From Caballeronia sp. dw_276 (GTDB taxonomy: Bacteria; Pseudomonadota; Gammaproteobacteria; Burkholderiales; Burkholderiaceae), in the NCBI RefSeq assembly GCF_018449635.1, contig NZ_JAAVUV010000015.1:62001-126000 (forward strand): a stretch of 64,000 bases of DNA, read 5' to 3'. The number at the start of each line of letters is the position of its first letter. Position 1 is the stretch's first letter. The position numbers and the translations under genes were made by a program. The notes beneath the pieces were generated by a model. The model saw only the letters and a list, made by a program, of their open reading frames with translations, ran no database searches and was not told where the DNA came from. Positions 10,413 to 18,708 of this stretch are shown in pieces.

Positions 10413-10688
10413 ATGAAAAAGAACCTTATCGCCACGTTGTTGATCGCCACTTCCGCAGCCTTGGCTGCTCCCGCATTCGCAAGCAGCGGTTACGGCCCGG
10501 CACCGTCGTACAACCCGGCAGTCGGCGCACCGGCTTCGCAGCGCGGCCAAAGCGCGCAAACTGTTGCCGCTGAAAACGCACAAGCTCAAAGCGATGCAAA
10601 GTCCTACGGCGGCGTGCAAGACACGCAATCGCAATCTGGCAGCCGCGTCCGTGCGAACACCACGCAGTCCCTGTACTCGCATAACTAA
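10413..10688 (+). CDS. Small secreted protein, DUF4148-like (91 aa)
   Basis: An N-terminal signal peptide (MKKNLIATLLIATSAALAAPAFA, cleavage about residue 23) precedes a low-complexity Ser/Gln/Ala/Gly-rich mature part of about 68 residues, with the pattern AENAQAQSDAKSYGGVQDTQSQSGS. This matches the style of small Burkholderia periplasmic proteins often tagged DUF4148; I am not certain of the family. The ribosome site is ATCGGAGC 7 bases before the ATG. An excellent intrinsic terminator lies 77 bases after the stop, so it is a single-gene transcript. Confidence 0.75.
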   Translation: MKKNLIATLLIATSAALAAPAFASSGYGPAPSYNPAVGAPASQRGQSAQTVAAENAQAQSDAKSYGGVQDTQSQSGSRVRANTTQSLYSHN

Positions 10689-10765
10689 GTTCGATGATTT
10701 GCGTCAGTTCGCGATCGTCAGACTGACCCACATCCGCGACTCACGCAAAACGTAGGAAGCGGTAC

Positions 10766-10812
10766 AGCCGATGCCGGATGAACTACCCGTTCATCCGGCA
10801 TCGGCTTTTTTA
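10766..10812 (+). terminator. Strong intrinsic terminator
   Basis: A perfect 18-base-pair stem (10766-10783 with 10789-10806), a 5-base loop and a following run of six T. It ends the transcript of the small secreted protein gene. Confidence 0.93.
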
Positions 10813-10948
10813 TTGTGCGAAAAGACTGGGTAAGGAATCGGCACGCCCAATAGTCGCGGCTTAATGTTGCCTTAAGGATCGCGACTTATGGTGGAGTCTT
10901 GACCCCCCTGTATTACCCCTCTTAGGCCGCCTAGCGGCCTTCTTTTTT
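10813..10948 (+). ncRNA. Candidate small RNA or leader ending in an intrinsic terminator
   Basis: Between two terminators lies about 110 bases without a credible gene, with C-rich single-stranded-looking tracts (TTGACCCCCCTG and TTACCCCTC at about 10897-10921) directly before the second terminator (10924-10948). C-rich tracts of this kind can pair with Shine-Dalgarno sequences. The 5' end and promoter are not identified; a short terminated leader of the 32-residue peptide gene at 10962 is an alternative. Confidence 0.35.
10924..10948 (+). terminator. Intrinsic terminator upstream of mini-protein gene
   Basis: A perfect 7-base-pair stem AGGCCGC/GCGGCCT with a 3-base loop, then TCTTTTTT. It lies 154 bases after the first terminator, so it ends a separate transcript or acts as an attenuator 14 bases before the ATG of the 32-residue peptide. 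Confidence 0.8.
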
Positions 10949-10961
10949 GAGTCCGCAAAAA

Positions 10962-11060
10962 ATGAAAACGCTCTGGCGATTGTGCGTGGTTGCGGGTTGT
11001 CTGATTGGCGGCGTCGGACTCGCGGTCGCAGTATTCTCGTTGATCCTGCACATCGCTTGA
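10962..11060 (+). CDS. Putative 32-residue single-span membrane peptide
   Basis: An ATG-initiated frame encodes MKTLWRLCVVAGCLIGG followed by a continuous hydrophobic stretch to a stop at 11058-11060. It has a short positive N terminus and one membrane span, the composition of a genuine small membrane protein. There is no strong ribosome site (only the A-rich GCAAAAA), and it sits directly after a terminator, so expression is uncertain. Its stop is 3 bases from the convergent mutarotase-like gene. Function unknown. Confidence 0.4.
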   Translation: MKTLWRLCVVAGCLIGGVGLAVAVFSLILHIA

Positions 11061-11063
11061 ACG

Positions 11064-11423
11064 TCAGGCGCTCTTCAGCTGCGCCTGCATGTTGAACGCC
11101 AGTTTCGCCGGTTGCCATTCTTTGGTTGAAGCGTTCGGCAGCGGCTGCTGAAAACTTGCCATCACCGCGTTCCACTCCGTTACGCGTGGATGCGCGTCAG
11201 GACCGGCGACGAGTTTGTCGAAGCTGAAATCAGGCTTCGTTTCAATCAGCATCACAAGCCGCGTTTCGCGCCGCCAGATCGTCATGTCGATAATGCCCGA
11301 TGCCCTCAACGCTTCCAGCACTTCAGGCCAGACGGCTTCGTGATAAGCATCGTATTGCTCAATGACCGAGGGGTCATCGCGCAGATCGAGCATCAGACAA
11401 TGGCGCGCAATATGAGCGTTCAT
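11064..11423 (-). CDS. L-rhamnose mutarotase-like protein (119 aa)
   Basis: A small cytoplasmic alpha/beta-barrel-type protein of the L-rhamnose mutarotase family (formerly DUF718), whose characterised members interconvert alpha and beta anomers of L-rhamnose or L-fucose. Visible family features are HCLMLDLRDDPSVIEQYDAYH, WPEVLEALRASGI and the Trp-rich end WNAVMASFQQPLP. The start is the ATG just 2 bases after the upstream enolase-superfamily stop; a longer in-frame reading into that gene is rejected. It is the last gene of the sugar ABC operon, suggesting a 6-deoxyhexose or related sugar as substrate. Confidence 0.85.
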   Translation of the reverse strand: MNAHIARHCLMLDLRDDPSVIEQYDAYHEAVWPEVLEALRASGIIDMTIWRRETRLVMLIETKPDFSFDKLVAGPDAHPRVTEWNAVMASFQQPLPNASTKEWQPAKLAFNMQAQLKSA

Positions 11424-11425
11424 TT

Positions 11426-12544
11426 TCAAGCCGCCGCGCGCGCATCCACACGAACGTGCGTGCGCTGCGTTCCCTGGATCGCGTCCCAATCCCAGTCGAT
11501 ACCAATGCCTGGTTCCATCGGCGCAACGGCGTAGCCTTGTTCGATCTGAACCTGCTTGCCGGTCAACGTGTCGAGTTGCGGAATGTATTCGAGCCACGTC
11601 GCGTTCGGAACGGCCGCGCACAGACTCACGTGCAGCTCCATCAAAAAGTGCGGGCAGATGGAGACATTCATGGTTTCCGCGAGATGCGCAACCTTGAGCC
11701 ACGGCGTAATGCCACCAATACGCGCTACGTCCGCCTGCACGATCGAACACGCATCGGCTTTCAGATAGTCGCCGAACTGCCCCGGGTGATACATCGATTC
11801 GCCGACCGCGATGGGCGTCGAACTTGCCGCGTTGAGACGCCGATGCGCGGCGATGTTCTCGGCGGGCATGGGTTCTTCAAGCCACGCGAGCCGCAGCGGT
11901 TCATATGCGTTTGCACGACGGATGGCTTCGGACAAGGTGAAGCCCTGGTTGGCATCGACCATGATCTCGAAATCGTCGCCCATGGCTTCGCGCACGGCCG
12001 TGAGCCGGCGCATGTCTTCCGCCAGATGCGGCCGGCCGACCTTGATCTTGGCGCCGTGAAAACCGGCATCGCGCGCCTGGATGGTTTGATCGACGAGTTC
12101 TTTCGCCGATAAATGCAGCCAGCCGCCCTCGGTGGAATACGTGCGCGTGCGCGGTTTCGCGCCGCCCGCGGCAATCCACAGCGGCAGGTTCGCCACGCGC
12201 GTGTTGCGGTCCCACAAAGCGGTGTCGATTGCGGCGAGCGCCAGGCTCGTGATCGCGCCAACGGCCGTTGCGTGCGTGTGGAAAAACAGGTCGCGCCAAA
12301 TGGCTTCGTACTCGGCTGGATTGCGGCCAATCAAACGCGGCGCGAGATGATCGTTCAGCAACGCGACAATCGACGAGCCGCCCGTGCCGATGGTGTACGT
12401 GTAACCCGTGCCCGTGCTGCCATCGCTGCAATGAATCGTGACGAGCACCGTCTCTTGCACGACAAACGACTGGATCGCGTCCGTGCGTTTGACCTTGGGT
12501 TGAAGATCGACCTGACGGATGTCGACGGTATCGATAGTTGCCAT
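11426..12544 (-). CDS. Enolase-superfamily acid-sugar dehydratase, mandelate racemase group (372 aa)
   Basis: A mandelate-racemase-subgroup enzyme, which abstracts a proton alpha to a carboxylate with Mg2+ help. The KxK base pair is K166-I-K168, metal ligands are D197, E223 and E249, and a His/Asp dyad can be assigned to H299 and D272. The GGWLH segment near 140-144 and the CPHFLMELH segment resemble talarate/galactarate and L-lyxonate dehydratase groups as I recall them. The exact acid sugar is not determined. It sits between the ABC permeases and the mutarotase-like gene, with a 2-base gap to the latter. Confidence 0.88.
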   Translation of the reverse strand: MATIDTVDIRQVDLQPKVKRTDAIQSFVVQETVLVTIHCSDGSTGTGYTYTIGTGGSSIVALLNDHLAPRLIGRNPAEYEAIWRDLFFHTHATAVGAITSLALAAIDTALWDRNTRVANLPLWIAAGGAKPRTRTYSTEGGWLHLSAKELVDQTIQARDAGFHGAKIKVGRPHLAEDMRRLTAVREAMGDDFEIMVDANQGFTLSEAIRRANAYEPLRLAWLEEPMPAENIAAHRRLNAASSTPIAVGESMYHPGQFGDYLKADACSIVQADVARIGGITPWLKVAHLAETMNVSICPHFLMELHVSLCAAVPNATWLEYIPQLDTLTGKQVQIEQGYAVAPMEPGIGIDWDWDAIQGTQRTHVRVDARAAA

Positions 12545-12581
12545 TTCCTGTTTCCTTTAAAGCTTGATTCAACCGATTCGT

Positions 12582-13442
12582 TCAGCCCTTCACGCCGCCG
12601 AGCGTCAGGCCCGCGATCAAGTGTTTCTGCACGATGAACGTCAGCACGATCGCGGGAATGATGATGATCACGGCCATCGCGCACATGCCGGCCCAGTCGA
12701 CGGAAAACTGCGCGGTGAAATCCATCAGGCCGACCGGCAGCGTTTTTGTATCGGGGCTTCGGCACAATTGCGTGGCGAGCGCGAATTCGTTCCAGCTTGT
12801 CAAAAACGCGAAGATGCCCGCCGATGCAATCCCGCTTTTCGCGAGCGGCAACTCGATGCGCCAAAAAGCTTGCCAGCGGTTGCATCCATCGATTTGCGCG
12901 GCTTGCGACAATTCGATCGGCACTTCGCGGAAGAAGCCATCGATCAACCAGACGGTGAACGGCACGTTCATTGCCAGATAAACCAGGATCACGCCAATAC
13001 GTGTATCGAGCAGACCGGTCCACGCCCAGAGCATGAAGATGGGCAACGACAACGCAATGCCCGGAATGGCGCGCGTCAGCATCAGCGTGACGAACATGAC
13101 CTTCTTGTGCTTGAAGTCGAAACGCGCGAACGCGTAGCCGCCAAGCACGCCGACGGCGAGCGCGGCGACCGTGCTGACGCACGAGATGATCACGGAATTG
13201 ACGAAGTACTGGCTGATTGGCAAAGAAGCCATTTGCCCATAGCCGAACATGCTTTTGAAGTTATCGAGCGTGTAGCTCGAACCCACCAGCGGCGATTGAT
13301 TCGAGAGGATCGCGACGTTCGACCTGAACGCGTTGAGCACGACCCAAAGCCCCGGCAGGCAAATGATCGCCATGACGATGAACACGCCGAACCACATCGC
13401 CGACTTGCGCATGAATGCGCCCTTGATTGCCATATCGCTCAT
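12582..13442 (-). CDS. Sugar ABC transporter permease, MalG type (286 aa)
   Basis: CUT1-family inner-membrane permease. Six predicted spans, the start WFGVFIVMAIICLPGLWVVLNAFRS, and the EAA coupling loop ELSQAAQIDGCNRWQAFWRIELPLAKSGI are clear. It ends GLTLGGVKG, the normal MalG-type C terminus. It lies 4 bases after the first permease gene and forms the second half of the channel. Substrate is probably a monosaccharide, sugar acid or oligosaccharide that feeds the downstream dehydratase. Confidence 0.92.
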   Translation of the reverse strand: MSDMAIKGAFMRKSAMWFGVFIVMAIICLPGLWVVLNAFRSNVAILSNQSPLVGSSYTLDNFKSMFGYGQMASLPISQYFVNSVIISCVSTVAALAVGVLGGYAFARFDFKHKKVMFVTLMLTRAIPGIALSLPIFMLWAWTGLLDTRIGVILVYLAMNVPFTVWLIDGFFREVPIELSQAAQIDGCNRWQAFWRIELPLAKSGIASAGIFAFLTSWNEFALATQLCRSPDTKTLPVGLMDFTAQFSVDWAGMCAMAVIIIIPAIVLTFIVQKHLIAGLTLGGVKG

Positions 13443-13446
13443 GATG

Positions 13447-14388
13447 TCAGGCAGGTCCCATGTGTTTGCGTGCGCCGCTCAGCTTGCGGAAGAAGTACAG
13501 CGTGAAGAGGATCGACACGAGCACCGAGACATACGCAATCGCATTTGCATAACCCATGCGTGAATCGTCGTACGCGATGCGGCCGACCATCGTCCAGAGC
13601 AATTCAGTGCGTCCGCCCGGTCCGCCGTTCGTCATGATGCGCACGATGTCATAGGCGCGCCCGACATCGAGTGAACGAATCGTCATCGATATATAAATGA
13701 ACGGCATCAGGTACGGCAGCGTGACGTAGCGAAAGGTCTGCCATGACGTGCAGCCGTCTACCTTCGATGCTTCTATTGGATCTTTCGGCAAGGCCATCAA
13801 CCCGGCGAGCAGAATCACCGCGAAGATCGGCGTGGAGTTCCAGACCTCCGCTGCGATCAGCGACGCAAGCGCCGAGTTTGCATCGACAAGAAACGGGAAC
13901 GCGGACTTCGCGCCGAACAACGTCTGCATCAGGTTGTTCACAATGCCCGTGCTGTCGTTGAGCATGAACTTGAACTGAAAGCCGACAAGGACGGGCGAGA
14001 ACATCATCGGAAACATCATCACCGTGCGCAACGCGCGTTGCCCTTTTGTTACCTGGTTGAGCAACAACGCAACGCCAAGCCCGAGCAACAGTTCGAGATT
14101 CAGCGCGACCGTGAGGAACAGAATGGTGCGGCCGAACGCGGCCCAGAAGTCTCCGTTCGCAAACGCGCGTTCGTAGTTGCGCCAGCCGATCCAGTGCGAA
14201 AGCGTGTCGGGATCGGTCAAACGATAAGCCGTGAAGCTCGTGTAAAACGAGAATAACAGCGGCAACACGACCACCAGACCAACCGCGAGGAACGCGGGCA
14301 AGAGCAGTTTGATCGGCAGCGGGATACGCCAGCGCGGTGTTGCGAGAGCGGGCTCGCCGCCGATCGAATAAGGCGTGTTGGATTGCAT
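13447..14388 (-). CDS. Sugar ABC transporter permease, MalF type (313 aa)
   Basis: CUT1-family permease with the N-terminal helix IKLLLPAFLAVGLVVVLPLLFSFYTSF, the NYERAFANGDFWAAFGRTILF block and the coupling loop EASKVDGCTSWQTFRYVTLPYLMP. The start is the ATG encoding MQSNTPYSIGG; an in-frame Arg-rich extension upstream overlaps the binding-protein gene and is rejected. The upstream binding-protein gene ends 28 bases before it. It pairs with the MalG-type permease. Confidence 0.92.
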   Translation of the reverse strand: MQSNTPYSIGGEPALATPRWRIPLPIKLLLPAFLAVGLVVVLPLLFSFYTSFTAYRLTDPDTLSHWIGWRNYERAFANGDFWAAFGRTILFLTVALNLELLLGLGVALLLNQVTKGQRALRTVMMFPMMFSPVLVGFQFKFMLNDSTGIVNNLMQTLFGAKSAFPFLVDANSALASLIAAEVWNSTPIFAVILLAGLMALPKDPIEASKVDGCTSWQTFRYVTLPYLMPFIYISMTIRSLDVGRAYDIVRIMTNGGPGGRTELLWTMVGRIAYDDSRMGYANAIAYVSVLVSILFTLYFFRKLSGARKHMGPA

Positions 14389-14416
14389 CGAAAGCCTGAT
14401 GATGTTTGGTCGAGCG

Positions 14417-15748
14417 TTACTGGTCGGCTGCGTCCTGCATGATGTCTGCGACTTTCTTCGCGGCCTTGTCGAGCGCCTGCTGCGAGGTTTCGTCACCAAT
14501 GATCGCCTTCTGCAGTTCCGGCCACAACGCATTGGAGATTTCGTTCCATTGGGCGATGCGCGGCGGCGTGAACGAATCCTCCTTCGCGGCCTGACTGAAC
14601 GTTGCAACGGCGTCCGCCATGAAGTGATCGTCCTTGGTCTTGAACTCCTGCACGATGGCCTGCTGTGCGTCCACGCGCGAAGGAATGGAGCCGAGCCGCG
14701 CTTCGACGAGCTGAGAATCCTTGCTCGTCAGGAACTGGATGAAGCTCGCGGCAACTTCAGGACGCGCGCACACCTTGGTGATCGAGAAGCTATGCGATCC
14801 CGACCAGCCCGGACGCTTGTTTGCAGCGCCGAGCGGTGCGCGAACCACGCCTACGTTTCCGGCAAGCTTCGATGTCTTAGGGTCGTTATAAAACGATGCA
14901 AACCCCGGCCAGTCTAGATCTAGCGCGACCTTGCCCGACGCGAAGTTGTTGCCGAGATCGTCCCAGACGTAGCTCGGAACGCCCTTCGGAACCACGCCTG
15001 TTTTGTAGAGATTCACGAACCAGTCGAGCGTCTTCACGCCGGCCGGCGAGTTGAACGTCGGCTTCATTTTTGCATCGAGTAACTGGCCGCCGTTTGCCAC
15101 CAGCAGCGAATAGAACGTGCCCGTCAGCGCTTCGTCCTTGCCAGGGAATTGCGTGCCATAAAAATTTGGCGCCTTGGTAAAGAACGTGGCCTGCTGCGTG
15201 AACTCGGCGAAGTTTTTCGGCGGCGCGAGATCCTGACCAAACTTCTTCTTATAGGCATCGCGATTCGCGGGATCGGCGTAGGCGGTCTTGTTGTAATAGA
15301 GCGCTTCAATATCCGTCGATCGCGGAATCTGCACGAGCTGGCCTTTGACCTCCGATTGCTTCAGCAACGCAGGCGCGAATGCCGAAAGATATGTCGCCGG
15401 GAACAAACCCTTGAGGTCACGGAAGATCGGATATTGCGCGGAAAAATTCGTATGATTCGACGACACGCAATAGTCGATATGCTGCGAAGCAATGTCCTGC
15501 TTAAGCTCACGATCCAGCTCGAAGTGACTCTTGCGCGAGATGATCTCCACCTTGGCGCCAGTCTCTTTTTCCCAAAGCGGAATGCGCGTATAAAGCGCTT
15601 CGTATTGCACGCCGCCAATCAGCTTCACGCGCAACGTGTAGCCTTTGTATTCGTTATCGGCGCGTGCTCCGGTTGTCGCGACCAAACCTGCCAGGGCAAG
15701 CATGGATACCGCGACCTTCACTGCGGTTTTTATCGAATCGTGGCGCAT
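14417..15748 (-). CDS. Sugar ABC transporter substrate-binding protein (443 aa)
   Basis: Periplasmic extracellular solute-binding protein family 1. A signal peptide ends at ATTGARA, about residue 30. The mature chain has RSTDIEALYYNKTAYADPANR, the ligand-binding hinge pattern of this family, and DLDWPGFASFYNDPKTSKLAGNVGV near residues 265-290. A strong AAGGAG ribosome site precedes the ATG. Ligand unknown; context with the dehydratase and mutarotase suggests a 6-deoxy sugar or aldonate-type compound. Confidence 0.9.
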   Translation of the reverse strand: MRHDSIKTAVKVAVSMLALAGLVATTGARADNEYKGYTLRVKLIGGVQYEALYTRIPLWEKETGAKVEIISRKSHFELDRELKQDIASQHIDYCVSSNHTNFSAQYPIFRDLKGLFPATYLSAFAPALLKQSEVKGQLVQIPRSTDIEALYYNKTAYADPANRDAYKKKFGQDLAPPKNFAEFTQQATFFTKAPNFYGTQFPGKDEALTGTFYSLLVANGGQLLDAKMKPTFNSPAGVKTLDWFVNLYKTGVVPKGVPSYVWDDLGNNFASGKVALDLDWPGFASFYNDPKTSKLAGNVGVVRAPLGAANKRPGWSGSHSFSITKVCARPEVAASFIQFLTSKDSQLVEARLGSIPSRVDAQQAIVQEFKTKDDHFMADAVATFSQAAKEDSFTPPRIAQWNEISNALWPELQKAIIGDETSQQALDKAAKKVADIMQDAADQ

Positions 15749-15783
15749 GATGCATCTCCTTTGTTATATGTCTTCGCTTGGTC

Positions 15784-16848
15784 TCAACACAGCCTGCGGC
15801 TGGTGTCGGTATCGAAGATCAGGGTGTTGTCGAGTTCCGCGGCGAGCCGGACGTTTTGTGCGGGCTGAAGCGGCAAGCGTCCGTTCACGATCACGCAGCA
15901 ACGCTGCCCCGCGACCGTGCCGAATAGTTCAGTCGATGCACCCGTCGGTTCCACAACGTCAACGTTGAACGGAAGGCCGCCGCTCTGGGCGACCAGAAGA
16001 TGTTCGGGACGCACGCCGACCGTGACGTCCTGTCCTTCGCGAGCGTTGACAACCGGCACTTGCAAGGCGAAATCGCCGATACGCACGCGCGCTCCATCGC
16101 CTTGCAATTCGTATTTGCCTTTGAAGAAATTCATGGAAGGCGAGCCGATAAAACTCGCCACGAACAAGTTGTCCGGGTCGTCGTAGAGTTCGAGCGGCGC
16201 GCCGATCTGCTCGATCGCGCCGCCATTCAGCACGACGATGCGATCCGCCATCGTCATGGCTTCAATCTGGTCGTGCGTCACGTACACCGTCGTTGCGCGA
16301 AGACGTTGGTGCAGCGCCTTGATCTCGGCGCGCATCTGCACGCGCAGCTTGGCGTCGAGATTGGACAGGGGTTCATCGAAGAGAAATACCTTCGGGTCGC
16401 GCACGATCGCACGTCCCATTGCCACGCGTTGCCGCTGACCGCCTGACAAATGCCGCGGATAACGTCCAAGTAAATCCTGAAGCCCGAGAATGGTCGCGGC
16501 CTGATTGGCACGCGCCGCGATTTCATCGGGCTTCAGGTCACGCAACTTCAGCGCGAACGTCAGGTTCTCCAGCACGCTCATGTGCGGATAGAGCGCGTAG
16601 TTCTGAAACACCATCGCGATGTCGCGATCCTTGGGCGGCAGGTCATTGACCACGCGTCCGTCGATCAAGATCCGGCCCTGCGTCACGCCTTCCAGTCCGG
16701 CAAGCGCGCGCAACAACGTCGACTTGCCGCATCCGCTCGGTCCCACGAGCACGAGGAATTCGCCGTCCGCAACGGTCAGGTCGATCTGCTTCAACACCTG
16801 CACGGCGCCGAACGATTTCTGCACCTGCTTGAATGCCACTTCAGCCAT
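15784..16848 (-). CDS. Sugar ABC transporter ATP-binding protein, UgpC/MsmK type (354 aa)
   Basis: CUT1 ATPase with Walker A GPSGCGKSTLLRALAGL, Q loop MVFQNYALYPHMSV, signature LSGGQRQRVAMGRAIVRDP, Walker B VFLFDEPLSNLDAKLR and the C-terminal OB-type regulatory domain. The start MAEVAFKQVQKSFG was chosen because a GAGG site lies 7 bases upstream; a 24-residue upstream extension lacks family similarity. It is the first gene of the operon, divergent from the IclR gene. Confidence 0.93.
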   Translation of the reverse strand: MAEVAFKQVQKSFGAVQVLKQIDLTVADGEFLVLVGPSGCGKSTLLRALAGLEGVTQGRILIDGRVVNDLPPKDRDIAMVFQNYALYPHMSVLENLTFALKLRDLKPDEIAARANQAATILGLQDLLGRYPRHLSGGQRQRVAMGRAIVRDPKVFLFDEPLSNLDAKLRVQMRAEIKALHQRLRATTVYVTHDQIEAMTMADRIVVLNGGAIEQIGAPLELYDDPDNLFVASFIGSPSMNFFKGKYELQGDGARVRIGDFALQVPVVNAREGQDVTVGVRPEHLLVAQSGGLPFNVDVVEPTGASTELFGTVAGQRCCVIVNGRLPLQPAQNVRLAAELDNTLIFDTDTSRRLC

Positions 16849-16944
16849 CAGCGTTACCTCGTTTGTGGATCGGGATAGGCACATCCCGCGCATCTCGCGG
16901 ACCGTTTTCCACCGATGCAAATCATTTTAAAGATAAAACGGCCT

Positions 16945-16956
16945 TTCATATATGAA
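16945..16956. promoter_or_regulatory. Perfect 12-base palindrome between sugar operon and IclR gene
   Basis: TTCATATATGAA is a perfect palindrome in the AT-rich part of the divergent region (16849-17065). IclR proteins bind short palindromes in such positions, so it is a candidate operator for the sugar operon or for autoregulation. Chance occurrence in AT-rich DNA is the alternative. Confidence 0.45.
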
Positions 16957-17065
16957 TTTACGTTGGTGTTTTCCCGAGGATCGAATGCGCGCTTTTCCAG
17001 CCGAAGATGCCGCTTCGGGAGGTCTACAATCACGCCACGCTAGTAAGCAAAACACTGGAGGAATC

Positions 17066-17857
17066 TTGGATAACACGCGATATTCGGCACCGGCGCTCGA
17101 GAAGGGGCTGGACATCATCGAATTGCTGGCGGGTCATCCGGAGGGTTTGTCGCTCGCCGATCTCGGCAAGACACTTGGGCGCACGACGGCGGAAATCTTC
17201 CGCATGGTCGTGACGCTGGAAGCACGCGGATATCTTCTCGCGATAGGCGATCGATACGTCTTGTCGTTATTGCTCTTTCAACTTGCGCACAGGCATCAGC
17301 CGGTTCGATCGCTGGTGACCACGGCGCTGCCCTTGATGACGCAACTTGCCAACGACGTGCGGCAGTCGTTTCATTTGTGCGTGTATCAGGACGGCCGCGT
17401 GTTGATTGTCGCGGGCGTGGAGAGCCCGGAGCGTTTTGGATTTTCGTTGAAGGTGGGCACGTTGATCGGCATGACCGATACCGCGTCAGGTCAGGTGTTG
17501 ATGGCGTTCCAGGAAGAACTCGAACGCAAGCGCATGTTGAAGCTCCACGTTCCGGTAGATGGCGAACTTCCCGTCGATGCAAAGCAGCTCGCCGCCGATC
17601 TCGCGCGAATCCGCGAACGTGGCCATGCGCGCATGCCGAGCCGCCAGGTCAGGGGCGTGAAGAATCTCGCTTATCCGGTGTTCGGACGCACCGGCCACGC
17701 GATTGCCACGTTGACGACGCCGTTTATAGAACGCATCGATAACGCGCCCGTGCCCGCCATGAACGAGGTCGGGGAACGGATGAAAGCCGCAGCGCAGACG
17801 CTGACCGAATTGATGGGCTTGAATGTGTACTGGGAACCGGGCGCGAGCGGCAGTTGA
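17066..17857 (+). CDS. IclR-family transcriptional regulator (263 aa, TTG start)
   Basis: N-terminal winged helix (ALEKGLDIIELLAGHPEGLSLADLGKTLGRTTAEIFRMVVTLEARGYL) and a C-terminal IclR effector domain (about 80-255) with GTLIGMTDTASGQVLMAF. The TTG codon is preferred because GGAGG lies 4 bases upstream and the chain then begins LDNTRYSAPALEKG, a normal IclR start; an ATG 38 codons upstream (16952) would add an unrelated Arg-rich tail. It diverges from the sugar ABC operon and is its likely local repressor, with the sugar or sugar acid as effector (inference). Confidence 0.88.
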   Translation: MDNTRYSAPALEKGLDIIELLAGHPEGLSLADLGKTLGRTTAEIFRMVVTLEARGYLLAIGDRYVLSLLLFQLAHRHQPVRSLVTTALPLMTQLANDVRQSFHLCVYQDGRVLIVAGVESPERFGFSLKVGTLIGMTDTASGQVLMAFQEELERKRMLKLHVPVDGELPVDAKQLAADLARIRERGHARMPSRQVRGVKNLAYPVFGRTGHAIATLTTPFIERIDNAPVPAMNEVGERMKAAAQTLTELMGLNVYWEPGASGS

Positions 17858-18144
17858 TTTCCATGACTTATTGAGGAAGCGCCATCACGAGATTGAATAT
17901 GCTTGCAGCGCCGCCGACGACCGGACGTCTCGCCACGTCCAGCCGCCGGCACACGCCACCTCTCCCCTCGGACTTGCTGCTCCCCGATACTCCGACGCTT
18001 TACCGAGCTGAGGTCGGTTTGTCCCCGTGGCATCGTTGAGGGTATTTAGCCATGGGAGAGCTTTCGACGCATCCCCACATATGTATGGATAGGGATGGCG
18101 GTGGTCGAGGGCGCTGCGTTTTGTTTTCTCACCGAGATCCACTC
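17858..18144. other. Intergenic region, no feature identified
   Basis: This 287-base gap between the IclR gene and the next plus-strand gene holds no supported gene, terminator hairpin or recognised operator. It must contain the promoter of the carboxymuconolactone-decarboxylase-like gene. Confidence 0.5.
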
Positions 18145-18708
18145 ATGACTATCCGACTTCCCGAGTTCGATGCCGCCACCGCGACCGGCGAACAAAAAGC
18201 CGTGCTCGATGAAATCCTCTCAGGCCCGCGCGGCAATCTCAACGGCCCGTTTCCAGGCTGGATTCATAGTCCGGAACTGGCGCAGCACGCCCAACGCCTC
18301 GGCGCCTTCTGCCGATACAAGACAGGCTTGCCGCTTCGGCTTTCCGAACTTGCCATCCTGGTTACCGCGGCACGCTGGCAATCGCAGGCGGAGTGGTTCA
18401 TCCATTATCCGATCGCGCTCGAAGCGGGTCTTCCCGCCGCAATCGCGGACGCCATCCACGATAATCGACCACCCGTTTTCGATGGCCCCGACGACGCCCT
18501 GATCTTCGATTTCGCCACGCAGCTTTACGAGACTAAGCGCATCACCGACGCAACCTTCAATCAAGCGGTGGCGCGCTTCGGGCACGTAACAGTGATCAAT
18601 CTGGTCGGCTTGCTCGGCTACTACGCGCTGGTCGCAATGACGTTGAACACCTTCAACATGCGCGCGGAGGGACAAACCGAGCTACCGTTTCCCGAGCCAC
18701 GCGAGTGA
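18145..18708 (+). CDS. Carboxymuconolactone decarboxylase family protein (187 aa)
   Basis: A soluble all-helical protein of the CMD/AhpD superfamily. Visible features are LPLRLSELAILVTAARWQSQAEWFIHYPIALEAGLPAAIADAI, the family core with Glu and His where CxxC peroxidase members carry their two cysteines. It is therefore more like the decarboxylase/unknown group than AhpD-type alkyl hydroperoxidases. Substrate unknown. Its stop codon TGA abuts the minus-strand stop of the next gene directly, forming the palindrome TGATCA. Confidence 0.82.
   Translation: MTIRLPEFDAATATGEQKAVLDEILSGPRGNLNGPFPGWIHSPELAQHAQRLGAFCRYKTGLPLRLSELAILVTAARWQSQAEWFIHYPIALEAGLPAAIADAIHDNRPPVFDGPDDALIFDFATQLYETKRITDATFNQAVARFGHVTVINLVGLLGYYALVAMTLNTFNMRAEGQTELPFPEPRE

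Noticed and set aside
11424..11750. N-terminal extension of the mutarotase-like protein
   Set aside because: It overlaps the enolase-superfamily gene in another frame; the ATG 2 bases after that gene's stop gives the normal family length.
14389..14607. N-terminal extension of the MalF-type permease
   Set aside because: The added 73 residues are Arg-rich, overlap the binding-protein gene and have no family similarity; the ATG at 14388 gives the normal permease start.
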